From Ziziphus jujuba (taxonomy: Eukaryota; Streptophyta; Magnoliopsida; Rosales; Rhamnaceae), in contig NC_083387.1 in NCBI RefSeq assembly GCF_031755915.1, positions 13,041,001-13,105,000 on the forward strand: DNA of 64,000 nucleotides. The letters run 5' to 3'. The notes below the pieces were generated by a model. The model worked only from the letters and a program-made list of their open reading frames with translations. It ran no database searches and was not told where the DNA came from. This document shows positions 11,930-24,081 of this stretch, in pieces. Made by a program: the position numbers and the translations under genes. Within the stretch, counting starts at the first letter, position 1. Each line of letters begins with the position of its first letter.

Positions 11930-12119
11930 TTTCTCTTTCCTATAATACTCAACCCAATTTTGTTCGTCTAAATAAGCCCGATGCTTTAAAATGGAAGACC
12001 CAACTATCGGCGAGTCGGGTCCTGCCCCAATACACTGAAAGGAGGACCATGCACGCACCCATATTTTGTCGGCTCGACAAATGAAACTACCAGTGAAGCC
12101 TACTAGCTCCAACCCAATT

Positions 12120-15100
12120 TAAGGCCTGTTCAGCATATCATTTGGAAAGTCAAAAATTGGATAATTTTTAAAAAGTATTTCTATCTTCAAAAATATTTTT
12201 GATTGAAATCAGTAAAAATAATATATATTTTTTAAATGCTTTTGAAAAAAATAAATTATGCTAAACTGAATCTAAATTGTGGATAATGACTTTCTTATTC
12301 CCACGACCAAAATTAGCTTTTTTTATTTTTTGGTTGTTTAATTTTTTTTATTTTATTCATATAATGACTTAGCATGGCATGATTAGAGTTGCTTTTAGAC
12401 TCTAAGGTTACGTTTAGTACCTGTATATAACTTCCCACATGGTATTAAAGTTATACAATAGATTTGGCAAATTCCCAACCCTGTACTCCCCTCTACATGC
12501 TTGTATAAAACGGTGCACTTAATGCCTTTTTGCATCGCAATGTTGATGATTTTATAGGGAAACAAAAAAAAAAAAGAAAAAAGAAAAAAAGAAGAAGGAT
12601 AATATGCAATTAGCTGAATTGTTAAACAAATAATAAATATTGGCAAACATTGTGATCTGCAATTTACATTTATTTAATTTGAAATTCTGCAATAAAACAT
12701 TTTTATTATTTACATATAATATTCATTTTTTTAATAAAAGATATCGTGCAATTTGAACTATTTATTTTTGTCCAAATAAAAAATTTAAAATATTGACTAT
12801 ATACTATTATTATCTTTAATTCTTTAAATATTATATATTTTTTCCGTTGAAAAACAATATTAATTTATATAGTTTAGATAAGAAATCATTTTGATAAATA
12901 AAAATAAAAGTACATGTATAAGCCTATAAGGTATGCATTTTTATTCCTTATTTTGAAGGTGGGGTAATTCAAATTCTTAATCTTTGTCACTAAATTGTCT
13001 ATATGAGATGCTTTGATATTTTTAGTTTAGTCTTCTTCTTTTTTTTTTTTTAATTTTTTTTTGAAGAAATGTTTTGTTTTGTTTTATTTAGATGATTATC
13101 TAATATGCTTAAGCCATTTATATGCTTTGTTCTTTTTTATTTTCTTATTTTGGTGTTATTTATTTATTTTTATTAGTAAATATGGATCAAAGAAAGCTTA
13201 TGGCTTTTATAACAATAAGGATGTGGCACTTGCATATAACTATGATGATGATATATTTTTTTAAGATGTTTTATTGCATTTGCACATTATTATCAGTAAG
13301 TTGTTGTATTTTATGATTTTTATTTCTTTATTTATTAAAAATAAAGGATAAGATACTATGCTAATAAAATATTATAATTTATTCAATTTTGTTTTAAAAA
13401 GTTAGAAAATCCATACAATATAGTAGAATACTTCATTAAACACAATATAAATTATCTAAATTTATTGTACAGTTTGCACTAAATATTATATAATGATAAT
13501 ACAATACCAAACTAATACAATACAAATTAATACGATATAGTATATCAAATGGATGCTAAATGCACAACGTTTCAATAAACACTTCTTCAAAAGCTGCAAT
13601 TTTTTTTTTTTTTTTGAAAGTAACACATATTCCAGCACAATTGGAATTTCAATATTAAAATTACAAATATAACACACAACTAATAGTGTAATTCTCTTAT
13701 ATCCATATAACAGTGGCTCTTTTTAATGAATGTGTTGACCAATTAGATTTATATTTATTATCCAATATATATATATATATATATATATGTTAGATTAATT
13801 TAAGTTATATTCTTAAAAACGACAATATATTAATAATATTATTTATAATAATAATAATAATTTATGCATATTTTGATTATTATGAACAATTACAAAAATT
13901 AAGCTTGTTATTTACCAAACATTCAAATTATAATTTTATAACATTTTCAATTTTGAAATATATTATAGATACAAAATTAATTGTGCCTTCATGCAGCTTT
14001 TATTTCATAACTCACAGCAACCCAAATCAAGTTTTAGGGGGGGACAAGAGTTACATATTAGAAATCGTTGTCTTCTTGATTATTTAAGGTTGAAAATTCT
14101 TTTTTGGAAATAACGATAAATGTAATGGATAGGTGGCGTTTGGTAACATTTATGCCTTTTTGTTTGATGTTTTCAATTTTTTTTTTTCTTTTAAACTGTA
14201 GTGTATAATTCATTTTAACTTTAAATGAAGTTAAGTGATTTTTCACCTGGGTACTGGCTAGTTTATAGAATATGGCTTCAAGCTTTAACAGAATAAAAAC
14301 AAAATAAGAAACAACAAACTTAAAATAATTTTAAATAAGAATTATAATTTATTATTCATATGTGCGTAATCTTTTAAATAAAAAAGAAAAATATAAAACC
14401 AGAAGTATAAATATTACCGAAACAAGCTAGATACAAGTATCACTGGGTGGATATCTTACCCAAAAAAAAAAACAAAAAGTATCATTGGGTGGATCGATAT
14501 GCGCGCAAAGCACTTCAAAATTCATGGTTTTATTTTCCTTTATGCAAAACAATGTGCTAGCAGTACACCAGCCACCAGCAAGCCAAAAAAAAATGTACAC
14601 AAGACACCAATTTCTTAGGGGGAAAAAATTATATATTGAATAAGCGCCGCCTCTCATTATCACTTTAATTAATTGGAAAATTGAAACCGAACTATATATA
14701 TTCGTCAACTCAGACTCTTTAAGAGAAATCAAAGTTTCCTGTATGGTTCTTGTCAATACACGTATTAGACATGCAGACCATTACCAGCTACATGCACCGC
14801 CTCAATATGGTTTCCTAGTTAAATGCAACCAAAAAAATAAAAAAAGCAACTTTTGCTTTTCATCCTGAAAGGAAACTGTGAAAAATCTTCCCCCTCCAAA
14901 TTAAACTCGCGTAGAAAGAATAGCTGATATTTGCATTAAATAACCAAATGCCCTCACAGCCAGAGAATTATCTTAATTAGATAATATATACATACAAATA
15001 AAATGGTTCACATGTTCACAAGTTTCAGACAAAACTTGTCTTCTCTTTCGTTATAGACGTTTCTTGGTTTTTTGTGATTCCAATTTAGACATGCAGTTTT

Positions 15101-15500
15101 GTCCTGATTATCTATGTACAATACACGTGTAAACCGCCAGACCCCAGAACTCAGATGAATCCAAGTCTTCGTGTGTCTTAGACTGATCCTTACAGCATTC
15201 CAACATTTTCTTTCCCATGGATTACTCTGAAAAACGAGAACAAATATAAGAGAATCTGACAAAGGAAAACGAAAGAAAATCAATTGTAATTAATGCATCC
15301 AATCTACACTTCAAACCAAACATAAGTAAACCACTTAGAACCACCGGTTTCTTTTCTCATTAATCCTTCCTTTTTACGTGGCTTGTGTTACTTCCAAGTT
15401 GGGAAGCTTACCATCACTCATTCTCTTCATAAAACCCCCCCCAGCAAATCCGAGTACAATAACTCCATCTCTCCATATTTTCCCAGCTTCCAAGTATCCC
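12120..15500. other. AT-rich intergenic stretch
   Basis: No gene is recognised. There is a TA run at 13766-13788, several A or T homopolymers and short accidental frames. The last few hundred bases presumably hold the promoter of the gene at 15519; I see no unambiguous TATA box to mark. Confidence 0.6.
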
Positions 15501-15518
15501 AAAGAAAAATAACATAAG

Positions 15519-17114
15519 ATGGATACTTGGTCATGGATACGTGAGCTGCCCAACTCGAGCGACTGGGGTACTGAGTCAGACGACTCACCCCACGTCTTTG
15601 AGCTAGCGAGTTCAGGGACCAGTCAAGGCGAATCAACTCGGTCTATTCAACTCAGAGCTCAACGAGCAACCGGGTCCAACACTGAAGTGTTGGTGAACTT
15701 CGCTGTGTGCTTACAGGGCTTCCACAATCTTGGCTCCAAAAAGACTTTGTGGGTCTCCGACACGTGTTCCCTCTCCTCCTCCGACGACAAGTCGTTTCTC
15801 CCTCTGGTACTTCAGCTCCTCCAGGAGATCATATCCCGCTCACCCACCGCCAACGACAGCACCTGCCCTCGTTCCCAGCTCCAGAAACTCAAACCCGACC
15901 CGGTTTCTTGGATCATGGACTCTTACTCGCCCGAGTCATTCTCTTACTTCTTTAATCTCCTTTTTATCACGCGCCTCTTCTGGGTCTGCGCGTGCAACGC
16001 TCCCAGTGAAGTTGGGTCGCTTTTCTTTCGCTCACTTTTAGCTCCTAATCTCGAAGCTTTGTACAGCAAAAACACACCGGTTTTGCGGACATTTTTAACC
16101 ACCATAGGTGTGGATACAGAGCTCTGTTTCATGCGCACCGTCGGGTACATGATAGCAAAATGGTGTATTTTAAGAGAGCTGGGTGTTGGATTACAAACAT
16201 TAACTCCATTGGCGCCTGAGAATCTAGGTTTCTCTTACGCAATGGAAGGCCACGGATTGTGGGTACTAAAGGGTTACGCGCCGGTTTCGGGGATGAAACT
16301 CAGGCGCTCCAACGTTGATAAAAACCAGTTCCCAGTGGTGGGAGCTAGAGACTCGGTGCTAAAGTACGCTTTGGCTCATCAGCAGCTTGAAGCCGTTATT
16401 CAGTTGGAATATACAGTCGGTTTCTACGGCGGGCATATTCAGGTAGACGCACGGGTCGACAACCTACGCATCCATGTGGTGAAACTCGGATACAACCAAA
16501 ACGACGACGTGGACTACGGCGATGAGAAGCACTTTCCGTCGAGGATCCGGGTTTGGGTCGGGCCAGAAGTCGGAGCGAATTACGTGGCCGGATTGAGCCT
16601 TGGTCTGTCCACGGACACGGGCAAGACAGAAGTGGAAACGCAAAAGGTTGTTAAGGGAAGTTTCGGGAAATCGAAGATTCCGAAGGTGAAAACGGTAGCG
16701 AGGTCGTCGACGAAGACGAGGAGTAGGAATTGGAAGTGGGACCAGGATGCGGAAGGAAACGCCGCCGTTTTCGAAGCGGTACTGTGCGACAGCAGGACCG
16801 GTCAAGAAGTTGCCACGTGGAAGCCGAGTATTGGTGGAGGCGAAGAAAACGGGTTGCGGAATAGATACAGCGGAGCAAATAGAGCGTTTACGAAGAGCGG
16901 TGGGTTGGTTATGGCGGGAGACGAGTACGGAGAAGGAGTTGGGTGGAGATTGAGCAAAGAGATGGAAGGGAATGTGTTGAAGTGGAGAATAGGTGGCCAA
17001 GTTTGGTTAAGTTACTGTGCAAATGAGGTGCAGAGTTCTTATTATGAGACCCGGTGTGTTGAATGGTGTGATGAGGTTGATTTGCCTCTTATTCCCCCTA
17101 AATACAATTTCTGA
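15519..17114 (+). CDS. conserved plant protein of unknown function, intronless
   Basis: A single uninterrupted 531-residue frame, the longest in the window and much richer in GC than its surroundings. It starts MDTWSWIRELP at 15519, right after a stop-containing leader, and ends PLIPPKYNF. I recognise the general pattern of a plant-specific family of unknown function, but have no domain name for it. Visible features are the WSWIRELP start, a predominantly hydrophobic middle (about 130-220), an RIRVWVGPEVGA stretch near 350, a basic Lys/Arg/Ser segment near 390-410, and a well-formed C-terminal part with RNRYSGANR, EGVGWRLSKEMEG and YYETRCVEWCDEVDLP. Neither a signal peptide nor a clear membrane anchor is obvious. 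AATAAA lies at 17158-17163, 44 bases past the stop, as a possible polyadenylation signal. The absence of introns could mean an ancient retrocopy or an ancestral single exon. Confidence 0.85.
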   Translation: MDTWSWIRELPNSSDWGTESDDSPHVFELASSGTSQGESTRSIQLRAQRATGSNTEVLVNFAVCLQGFHNLGSKKTLWVSDTCSLSSSDDKSFLPLVLQLLQEIISRSPTANDSTCPRSQLQKLKPDPVSWIMDSYSPESFSYFFNLLFITRLFWVCACNAPSEVGSLFFRSLLAPNLEALYSKNTPVLRTFLTTIGVDTELCFMRTVGYMIAKWCILRELGVGLQTLTPLAPENLGFSYAMEGHGLWVLKGYAPVSGMKLRRSNVDKNQFPVVGARDSVLKYALAHQQLEAVIQLEYTVGFYGGHIQVDARVDNLRIHVVKLGYNQNDDVDYGDEKHFPSRIRVWVGPEVGANYVAGLSLGLSTDTGKTEVETQKVVKGSFGKSKIPKVKTVARSSTKTRSRNWKWDQDAEGNAAVFEAVLCDSRTGQEVATWKPSIGGGEENGLRNRYSGANRAFTKSGGLVMAGDEYGEGVGWRLSKEMEGNVLKWRIGGQVWLSYCANEVQSSYYETRCVEWCDEVDLPLIPPKYNF

Positions 17115-17157
17115 TTATAAAAGGATTAGATGATATTGATGATATAAGATATTTAGG

Positions 17158-17163
17158 AATAAA
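17158..17163 (+). terminator. possible polyadenylation signal of the 531-residue gene
   Basis: AATAAA lies 44 bases after the stop codon; another AATAAA follows near 17215. Plant signals are loose, so this is only a suggestion. Confidence 0.35.
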
Positions 17164-19715
17164 TATTGTATATCAAAACCTCATAATGTGTATCTATAAT
17201 TATGTTAGATTAAGGAATAAACTTGTTAAAAGCAATTTACATCTGGTGTGTTCTTTCTGTGATCTATAACATATGTTGAAATGAATAGCTATTGCTTCAA
17301 TCAACTGGTTTATGAGAAGAAATTGTTTGACATCTTCAAGGGATTTTTTTATTTTTATTTTTTATTTTTTATCTTTATTATGTTTTTTATTTTAAAATGC
17401 TAAACTTTTAAAAGTATATTTTAATATATATTTTTTAAAATAAAAAATAAATTTAACTCTTTAAAATAATCAAATCTTCTATCTATGTTACATATAATTA
17501 TATTAATTATGGAATAAATTTTCAAATCTCTATTATATTTTAATTATTAATTTTATTGTTTTTATCTGTTGACGACTGTTTTAGTTATTAATATAATTGA
17601 CAAGAAATTTAAATAAAAAAATAAATATAGCAATAAATATTTATAAAAATATAAAAATAAAATCCATAATATAAAAATCATTATTGCAGAACTTTTACTA
17701 TTTATGCTTTAATATGTTTTTTATCATTAAAAAAAATTATTTTAAATAACCCCTTTATAGATGTTCTAACATGGGTGAAAATGATTTATTTTACACCGTT
17801 TTTGATCTAATAGTTTCCATTGTCAACGTTTAATTTATCCGAAATTTTTTCAAAATTTCTATTTTCTTTTAAAAGGTTGAAATAAAATTTAAGTTTCAAA
17901 TGGAAAAATATAGAATTTCTATAATATCCATTGAAATTTAAAAAATATTGTTAAATTTTTTTTGAAAATTTTCATTAAAATATCTATATCAAATCTTTAA
18001 CAATTTGGTTAAAAAATTCATAATATCAATTGACATTTTGGAAATTTCTATGAAAAATTTGGAAATATCTATGAAATTTTTTTATAAAAAATTCAAAAAT
18101 ATTATTGACGTTTAGTAAATTATTTTACCAAATTAACTTTAGTAATAGTTTTTTTAATATTTTAATTGTTTTTTAAATATTTAATGATATAGATAAAATG
18201 AAGTAAATTAAATTCAATAACTTTAATAAATTTTATTTATTAATAAAATATATATACTTGCTATAGATTTTGTATAAGATGAATTCATTAAAATTCCATA
18301 ATTACAAATTAATAATTGATTATATAAGAATGAAAAATAATAATATAAAATAATAACATGAAAATATAATATTATATGGAATTGATTTTGTAAGCATTTA
18401 AATTAATAACATTAAGTAAATAAAAAAAATAGAATATATTACACTAAACATCAAGAACTATATTTAATACAAGATCTTTATTATTGATATATTAATAATT
18501 AAATAAAAAATTATTAAGGAGAGAGATTTTTTAATAATTGTTTTTCACATTTCACATTTTAAAATGAGAATGAAAAATATATTAATAATTTTCAATTATC
18601 TAAAAGTTCTATTAGTATTGAAATGATATTTATGAATTACAATATAATTGTAATGATTGTTTTATCTTAATTAATAAACAATTTATCAAATATATATATA
18701 TATATATATATTGGCATATTTTTATTAATAATAATTTATTTATGATCGTTACTACTTACTATAAATTAAATTGATTAATAAAAATAAAATATTTATTTAA
18801 TATTTTTGTAATTTTTATAATCAATTTTATAATTGATTGTTTAAATATATTTTGTTAAAATAGATTTCCATCATATTTTTTTATAAAATTTTATTAATAT
18901 TCGATACTTTTTGATATTTTCATGAAAATTTTCATATTTTGAACATTTGATATTTCTACCGATAATAAAATTTTGAATCTTATCCATTTTGAAGAATTAG
19001 AGATGACAAATGGCTATATTGCTAACGTTGAAGAATTAGAAAGGATAAATTATAAGATTAACGAATGGATGAGATGGAATTTCCTAGAAAAAAAAAAAAA
19101 AGAATGGATGAGATGGAATACTTGTAAATTTTTCGTATTTTCCTTTTTATCACCATTAATTATTATGTCATATCAATCTTGTGTATGTACATCTTTTCTA
19201 GTAGTTGTGAGTCCATGCTTCCCAGTTGAAATGATAAATATTGGTTATCGTACACTGAGAGAGGGAAGATATTATCTGTGCTGTATAATTTGTGTTAAAT
19301 TAAAAAAAAAAAAAATCTGTGCTGCATAATTTGTGTTAAATTTAAAAAAATAAACGACAAAAGGATTTTAGTTTACTGAATTAATCAGTCAACTCGCTTT
19401 TAATTAGATCACTTAATAAACAATACATGCTCTCTTTTTTTTTAGCAGAAAAAAAGGAAAGATAAGAACAAAATATATAGAAATTGAAACAGAATATAGG
19501 AACAATTAATTATTTCATTTCGTTTTTCTTTTTAACAGCTCATTCAAAAGAAAAAGAGTATTGACATAGGAACATATTATTTATGAGTAATTTTTTGGCA
19601 ATGCAAAAACAATTCTGTACAGTTTCATATATATATATATATATATATATTTAAATAATTAAAATATCTTATTTAAGTGTATTTTTTTTTTTTAAAGCTG
19701 TGTTGAAACGCCTTT

Positions 19716-19747
<32 letters not shown>

Positions 19748-21721
19748 CTTTGATCCCCAATTCTATTCACACTATATAAGTCAATCTCTTTTCTTATCCT
19801 CCTTAATATCAGCATCATCATCGTCATCTAATTTCAAACAATTAGAATCTTCTACTGAGTTGCTTTTGTTGGCATTGGGGTCCTATTTTTAGAATAACGT
19901 ATTTCGTTTACAATTCAGTCACAAAGTAATGAAGTATTCTACCATGTTCCTTCTCGGCAAATTCCCAATGAGACTTCACTGATGCCTATGCTTTTAATTG
20001 CTTTTGATCCTTTTAAACCTTTTTTTGTTTTTTATTTTTGTTATTTAAAAAAAAAAGATGTCTTCTAATAGCATTATGGGCATCAGGCTATAGCACTGTA
20101 TTATGCTGTATTGCTATATGAGATCATCCGAGATAATAACAAAGCTTGCCAAGTTTCGAATCTCAATTCCCGAACTCACAGGTGTGAAGACTGAGTGATT
20201 TCATTCCGCTAAGCTACAACCCTCGATGGTTTTGATCTTTTCAAATTACATCATAATAAAGTTGTTTTGCTCATCACGCTGCTGAATTCATATTGCATAA
20301 TGGATAGATCAGAGCTTACCACTTTCCCTATGGATCGTTTGTAAAGCAACGAAATCTATTTATGTATATGGTTACGGATACCATTATTTTTTTCAATGTT
20401 CAAAATTTTGATATCGATAAAAATATCGAAAGTTGAAAGCATATAAATTTTTATGGAACTATCGATAAAAAAAACTTACAAAAAATTAAAAAAAATGGTG
20501 AAAATTTATTTTAAATAATATAAATTTTTGTTGAAATTTTAATATTAGTATATTTAATCAATTAATTATCAAATTAATTATAAAAATTACAAAAACATTG
20601 AATTGATATTATATTTTTTTTAATTAATTTAATTTATAATAATAAAAAATTATTATTAATAAGAATATAATATATATATATATATGACAAATTATTTATT
20701 AATTAAAATAAAATAATTATTATAATTATACGGAAAAAATAGATGAAATGAAAAGAGAAAACAGTGGGATTGATTTGTTAATAACCGTGCATAAATTAAG
20801 GAGGATATTGTGGTTGTTGGACATGTATTAAATTGACTGTATAAGTATTCTTACATTTATTATAGATAAAATATTATGAAATATACATTTACGGGGACGA
20901 GTTATTGCCACGATAAATATTTGCACCATACCTTTTCTGCCCTTTAGCTTTTTTTTCATCTTCTGAGCCTATTTTTCTAAAAATTCATTTCTTGGTTTCT
21001 TCAACCTACCCAGTACACTCTCCAATTTATACCAATTAATCTCTCCAATTTATACCCATTGATCTAGACTGACGTTTAATTTTTAGTTACTCCCCAGTTC
21101 AAATCCGAAATACTTGTTGTTTGCCTATTCATGCTTTATGCATTCCTCTATAAAAACAATGTTATGCTTGTTTGATACAACAACATCCCTCGATCTGCTA
21201 TAAAAACTCTTTTGGAGGCATATAACAAAACCTCATAAGCCCTTGTGCCAAGATGACTCCATAAGCAGCAAGATTTTGGAGAAATAAGCCGATTAAAAGA
21301 AGCCGAGGAAGAGAACTTTGGTTTGGGAAGCCAAGTTGGGTAAAAAACAAGTGGCAGTCAAGGGAGATGATAAGATCAGTGGCTGGTAGGTATGCATAGG
21401 GGAGTGGTTGGCTGAGGTAGACAATGAAAAATGGTTGTTTTTTATTTTTTTCTCTTCTTCTTTTAGAAATCAAGTTGTTCATCGAGACCATTCAGGAGAA
21501 GGTTTAAAAGGGCAAAAAGGGGAGTCTAAATACATTTATAGTGGTCGATTGGAAAGACACTGCGGCAATAAAGCCACCCATGTTTATATATACAGACATA
21601 ATTACACATTGATTATTATAACAAATTCATAATTAAGCATTGTGAAATGTAAAGATGCATGCTCTTTTACTTAAGACAAATCACGTAGTTTAAGATCTAC
21701 ACGTATATAAATATACATATA
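17164..21721. other. very AT-rich intergenic stretch
   Basis: No gene is supported. The parts at 17350-18960 and 20390-20760 are unusually A/T-rich, with repeated phrases such as GAAAATTTTCAT and ATCGATAAAA. They may derive from one decayed repeat family, but I found no clear terminal inverted repeats. TA runs lie at 18690-18711 and 19628-19650. A 97-codon minus-strand frame at 21198-21491 could not be assigned to any family. Confidence 0.6.
20150..20230 (-). repeat. possible tRNA-derived SINE
   Basis: On the minus strand TAGCTTAGCGGA (20216-20205) resembles a Pol III A box. AGATTCGAAACT (20163-20152), about 50 bases downstream, resembles a B box. Spacing and intervening words (TTCACACCTGTGAGTTC) resemble the tRNA-related heads of plant SINEs. 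It is not a tRNA: no cloverleaf acceptor stem closes. A poly-A tail or target duplication was not found. Confidence 0.35.
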
Positions 21722-23729
21722 TCTATCTACTATATATATGAAGGAGAAGTGGTAAATGTATTTTTCCGTCTCCCATATTTTTTGTCGTTTTGGTCTTTTT
21801 TTTTTTATTATTTTTTTTTTATCTTTTTCTTTTAAAACGGCATCGATTTGTTTTGTTTTGTTTTTTTTATTTTTTATTTGATATTGTTCTTTGTTGTCAG
21901 AAGCCATTCCTCTTTCATACCTCCTTCAAACAATTTTGTTTGGAAAATCAAAATCTGAGGTTTAATAGTAGACAGAGGAAGAATTGGGGTTGAGCTGATG
22001 TTTATGTGTGTATTCCTTTTTTATTCGTACGATTTTGATAGCTGTTTTCGTTCATCTTGGCTTGCTTAGCTTGGATTCTTTGCCAAAAAAGGGCAAAAAA
22101 AAAAAAAAAAAAAAGCTTTGAGTGATATTGACCATGTTTGCTAAACAAATTTTTTGTGCTGTGATTTTGATTTTAACTGATCTGCTTTGGTACTTGAATT
22201 GATTGTGTGTGTTGTATTAAGTAAAACCAATGTCTTCCACATTTTTTAATAAAATGTATATATATATATATTTTAAAAAAAATTTCCTTCTAAGAGTTCA
22301 TAGATCCATATAAAATATTTATAATATATAGATTAATTATGATTAGAAAACTTTTTTGAATATTTTTTGAAATCGATTAATTTGGTTTGAAAACTGGTTA
22401 AAATTTGAAAATTTGATAAATATATGTTGAATTAAGTTTTTTTAATGGAGTCATTACAAACCAGCTTTTGGGAGAAATGGATATCGAAGTAGCATTCGTA
22501 AACGAAGAGATGAAAAGAACAACTGTGATTTGGCTGAAAAATATGGTTGGAAGTGCGAGATCCGATTGGTCAGAAAGCGAGTCTACAACTTGTTTTCCTA
22601 TTAATAAGTCAATTTGACAACCCACACATGGTTGAAAGAAGGATGGACGACATGTCATTTGGTCCAATCTTGGGCCAAACAACATGTCATTTGGATGCTG
22701 ATGTCACTTTTGATGTCATTTTTATTTTAATTTTTTTACTTTTTAAAAAATTATATTTTTTTGGGATTTAATTACTCTTTAAAGTTTTTTTTTTTCTTCT
22801 AAATATTGCTTTTTAAAGCTATAAATATATATATATATATATATATATGGTTAATTGTGATCTATTTAATGAATATGGTAGACCAATATGCATTATTTTG
22901 ATATTTTTTATTTATTTTATAAGATTTATATATATGATCAAAAAGTTAGCATAATTATGAATATACTTATTAATAAATGTATTTGATATTTCTTTATACT
23001 ATTTAATTGATTTATAAATAATTATTTATATATACGTATATATTTATGTACTTAGGTATTCTTAAAAAATTATGCAAAACAAGGATTAAAAAAAAAAAAT
23101 GCATATTGGTTTTGACTTTTTGTATTTGATTTTTTATTTAGAAAAAAAATACATAGGAATGGAGTATGGGGTTGAGGTGCGGTCGGACACAAATTTCGTG
23201 CTTGTTTTGGATGTGATTTTCTTTTTTTTTTTTTTTTTTTTTTTTGTTTCAATGTAAAATTTGAAAATTTGAATAGCTGGTGGAATGTTATATTAAGTTA
23301 CATGTTTCTGAATATTATAGTTGTTGTTTTTTATTTATATAGGTATGTCTTTATGATTTTTGATGTTGGAATATAATAGTTTGAATTAATTAATTTCATA
23401 ACTTAAAACAAAAAATGGATATGACATTTTTTAATGTAGAAGAGATCCTTCGTTTATATTTTGTTATTTTTATTATAATCTCATGTAGGTTTCAGCCGTT
23501 GTTTTGCTTTTGTTATTTGGAAAAGCTCACCGCTTCAAAATTGAAAGGTATAATTAAATATTCTTTTGTTTTGTAATGTATTCGTTTATGCAGTTTTGTT
23601 ATATTTAATGTTGTATTTGTATTTTTTTATTTGTTCATGTTTTAGTTTAAACTTATTAGTTTCTCTTTTGATGTAATTAGAGAATGATTTAATAGATACA
23701 TGGAAGTAATGTTGATTTTTTAGAAAAAG

Positions 23730-23768
<39 letters not shown>

Positions 23769-23802
23769 TTTTTTTTTCTGTATTTGTTTGCTCTTCTTTG
23801 CA

Positions 23803-24038
23803 GATGGAAAAATCAAAGAAAATGGAAGAAACAATTGATGATTTATTAAATATAAAAAAGGAATATAATAGTAAAAGATGTAGACAAAGAAATGCTATTA
23901 TATCAAACAAAAAAAGAAAAAAAGAAAAAGAAGAAAAAGAAGAAAAAGAAGAAGTTAACAAAAAGCGGAAAGAAAGATATGCCAATATGTCTAATAAGAA
24001 AAAACAATAAATTAGTCAAAAGATAAAAGAAAGAGATT

Positions 24039-24081
<43 letters not shown>

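Noticed and set aside
16464..17000. 178-codon minus-strand frame
   Set aside because: Antisense shadow of the 531-residue gene, created by its higher GC content.
20150..20230. A tRNA gene on the minus strand
   Set aside because: A- and B-box words are present, but no cloverleaf or acceptor stem can be drawn; a SINE head is the better reading.
21198..21491. 97-codon minus-strand frame with a hydrophobic stretch
   Set aside because: No family recognised, no splice partners and no conserved motif; left unannotated apart from a mention.
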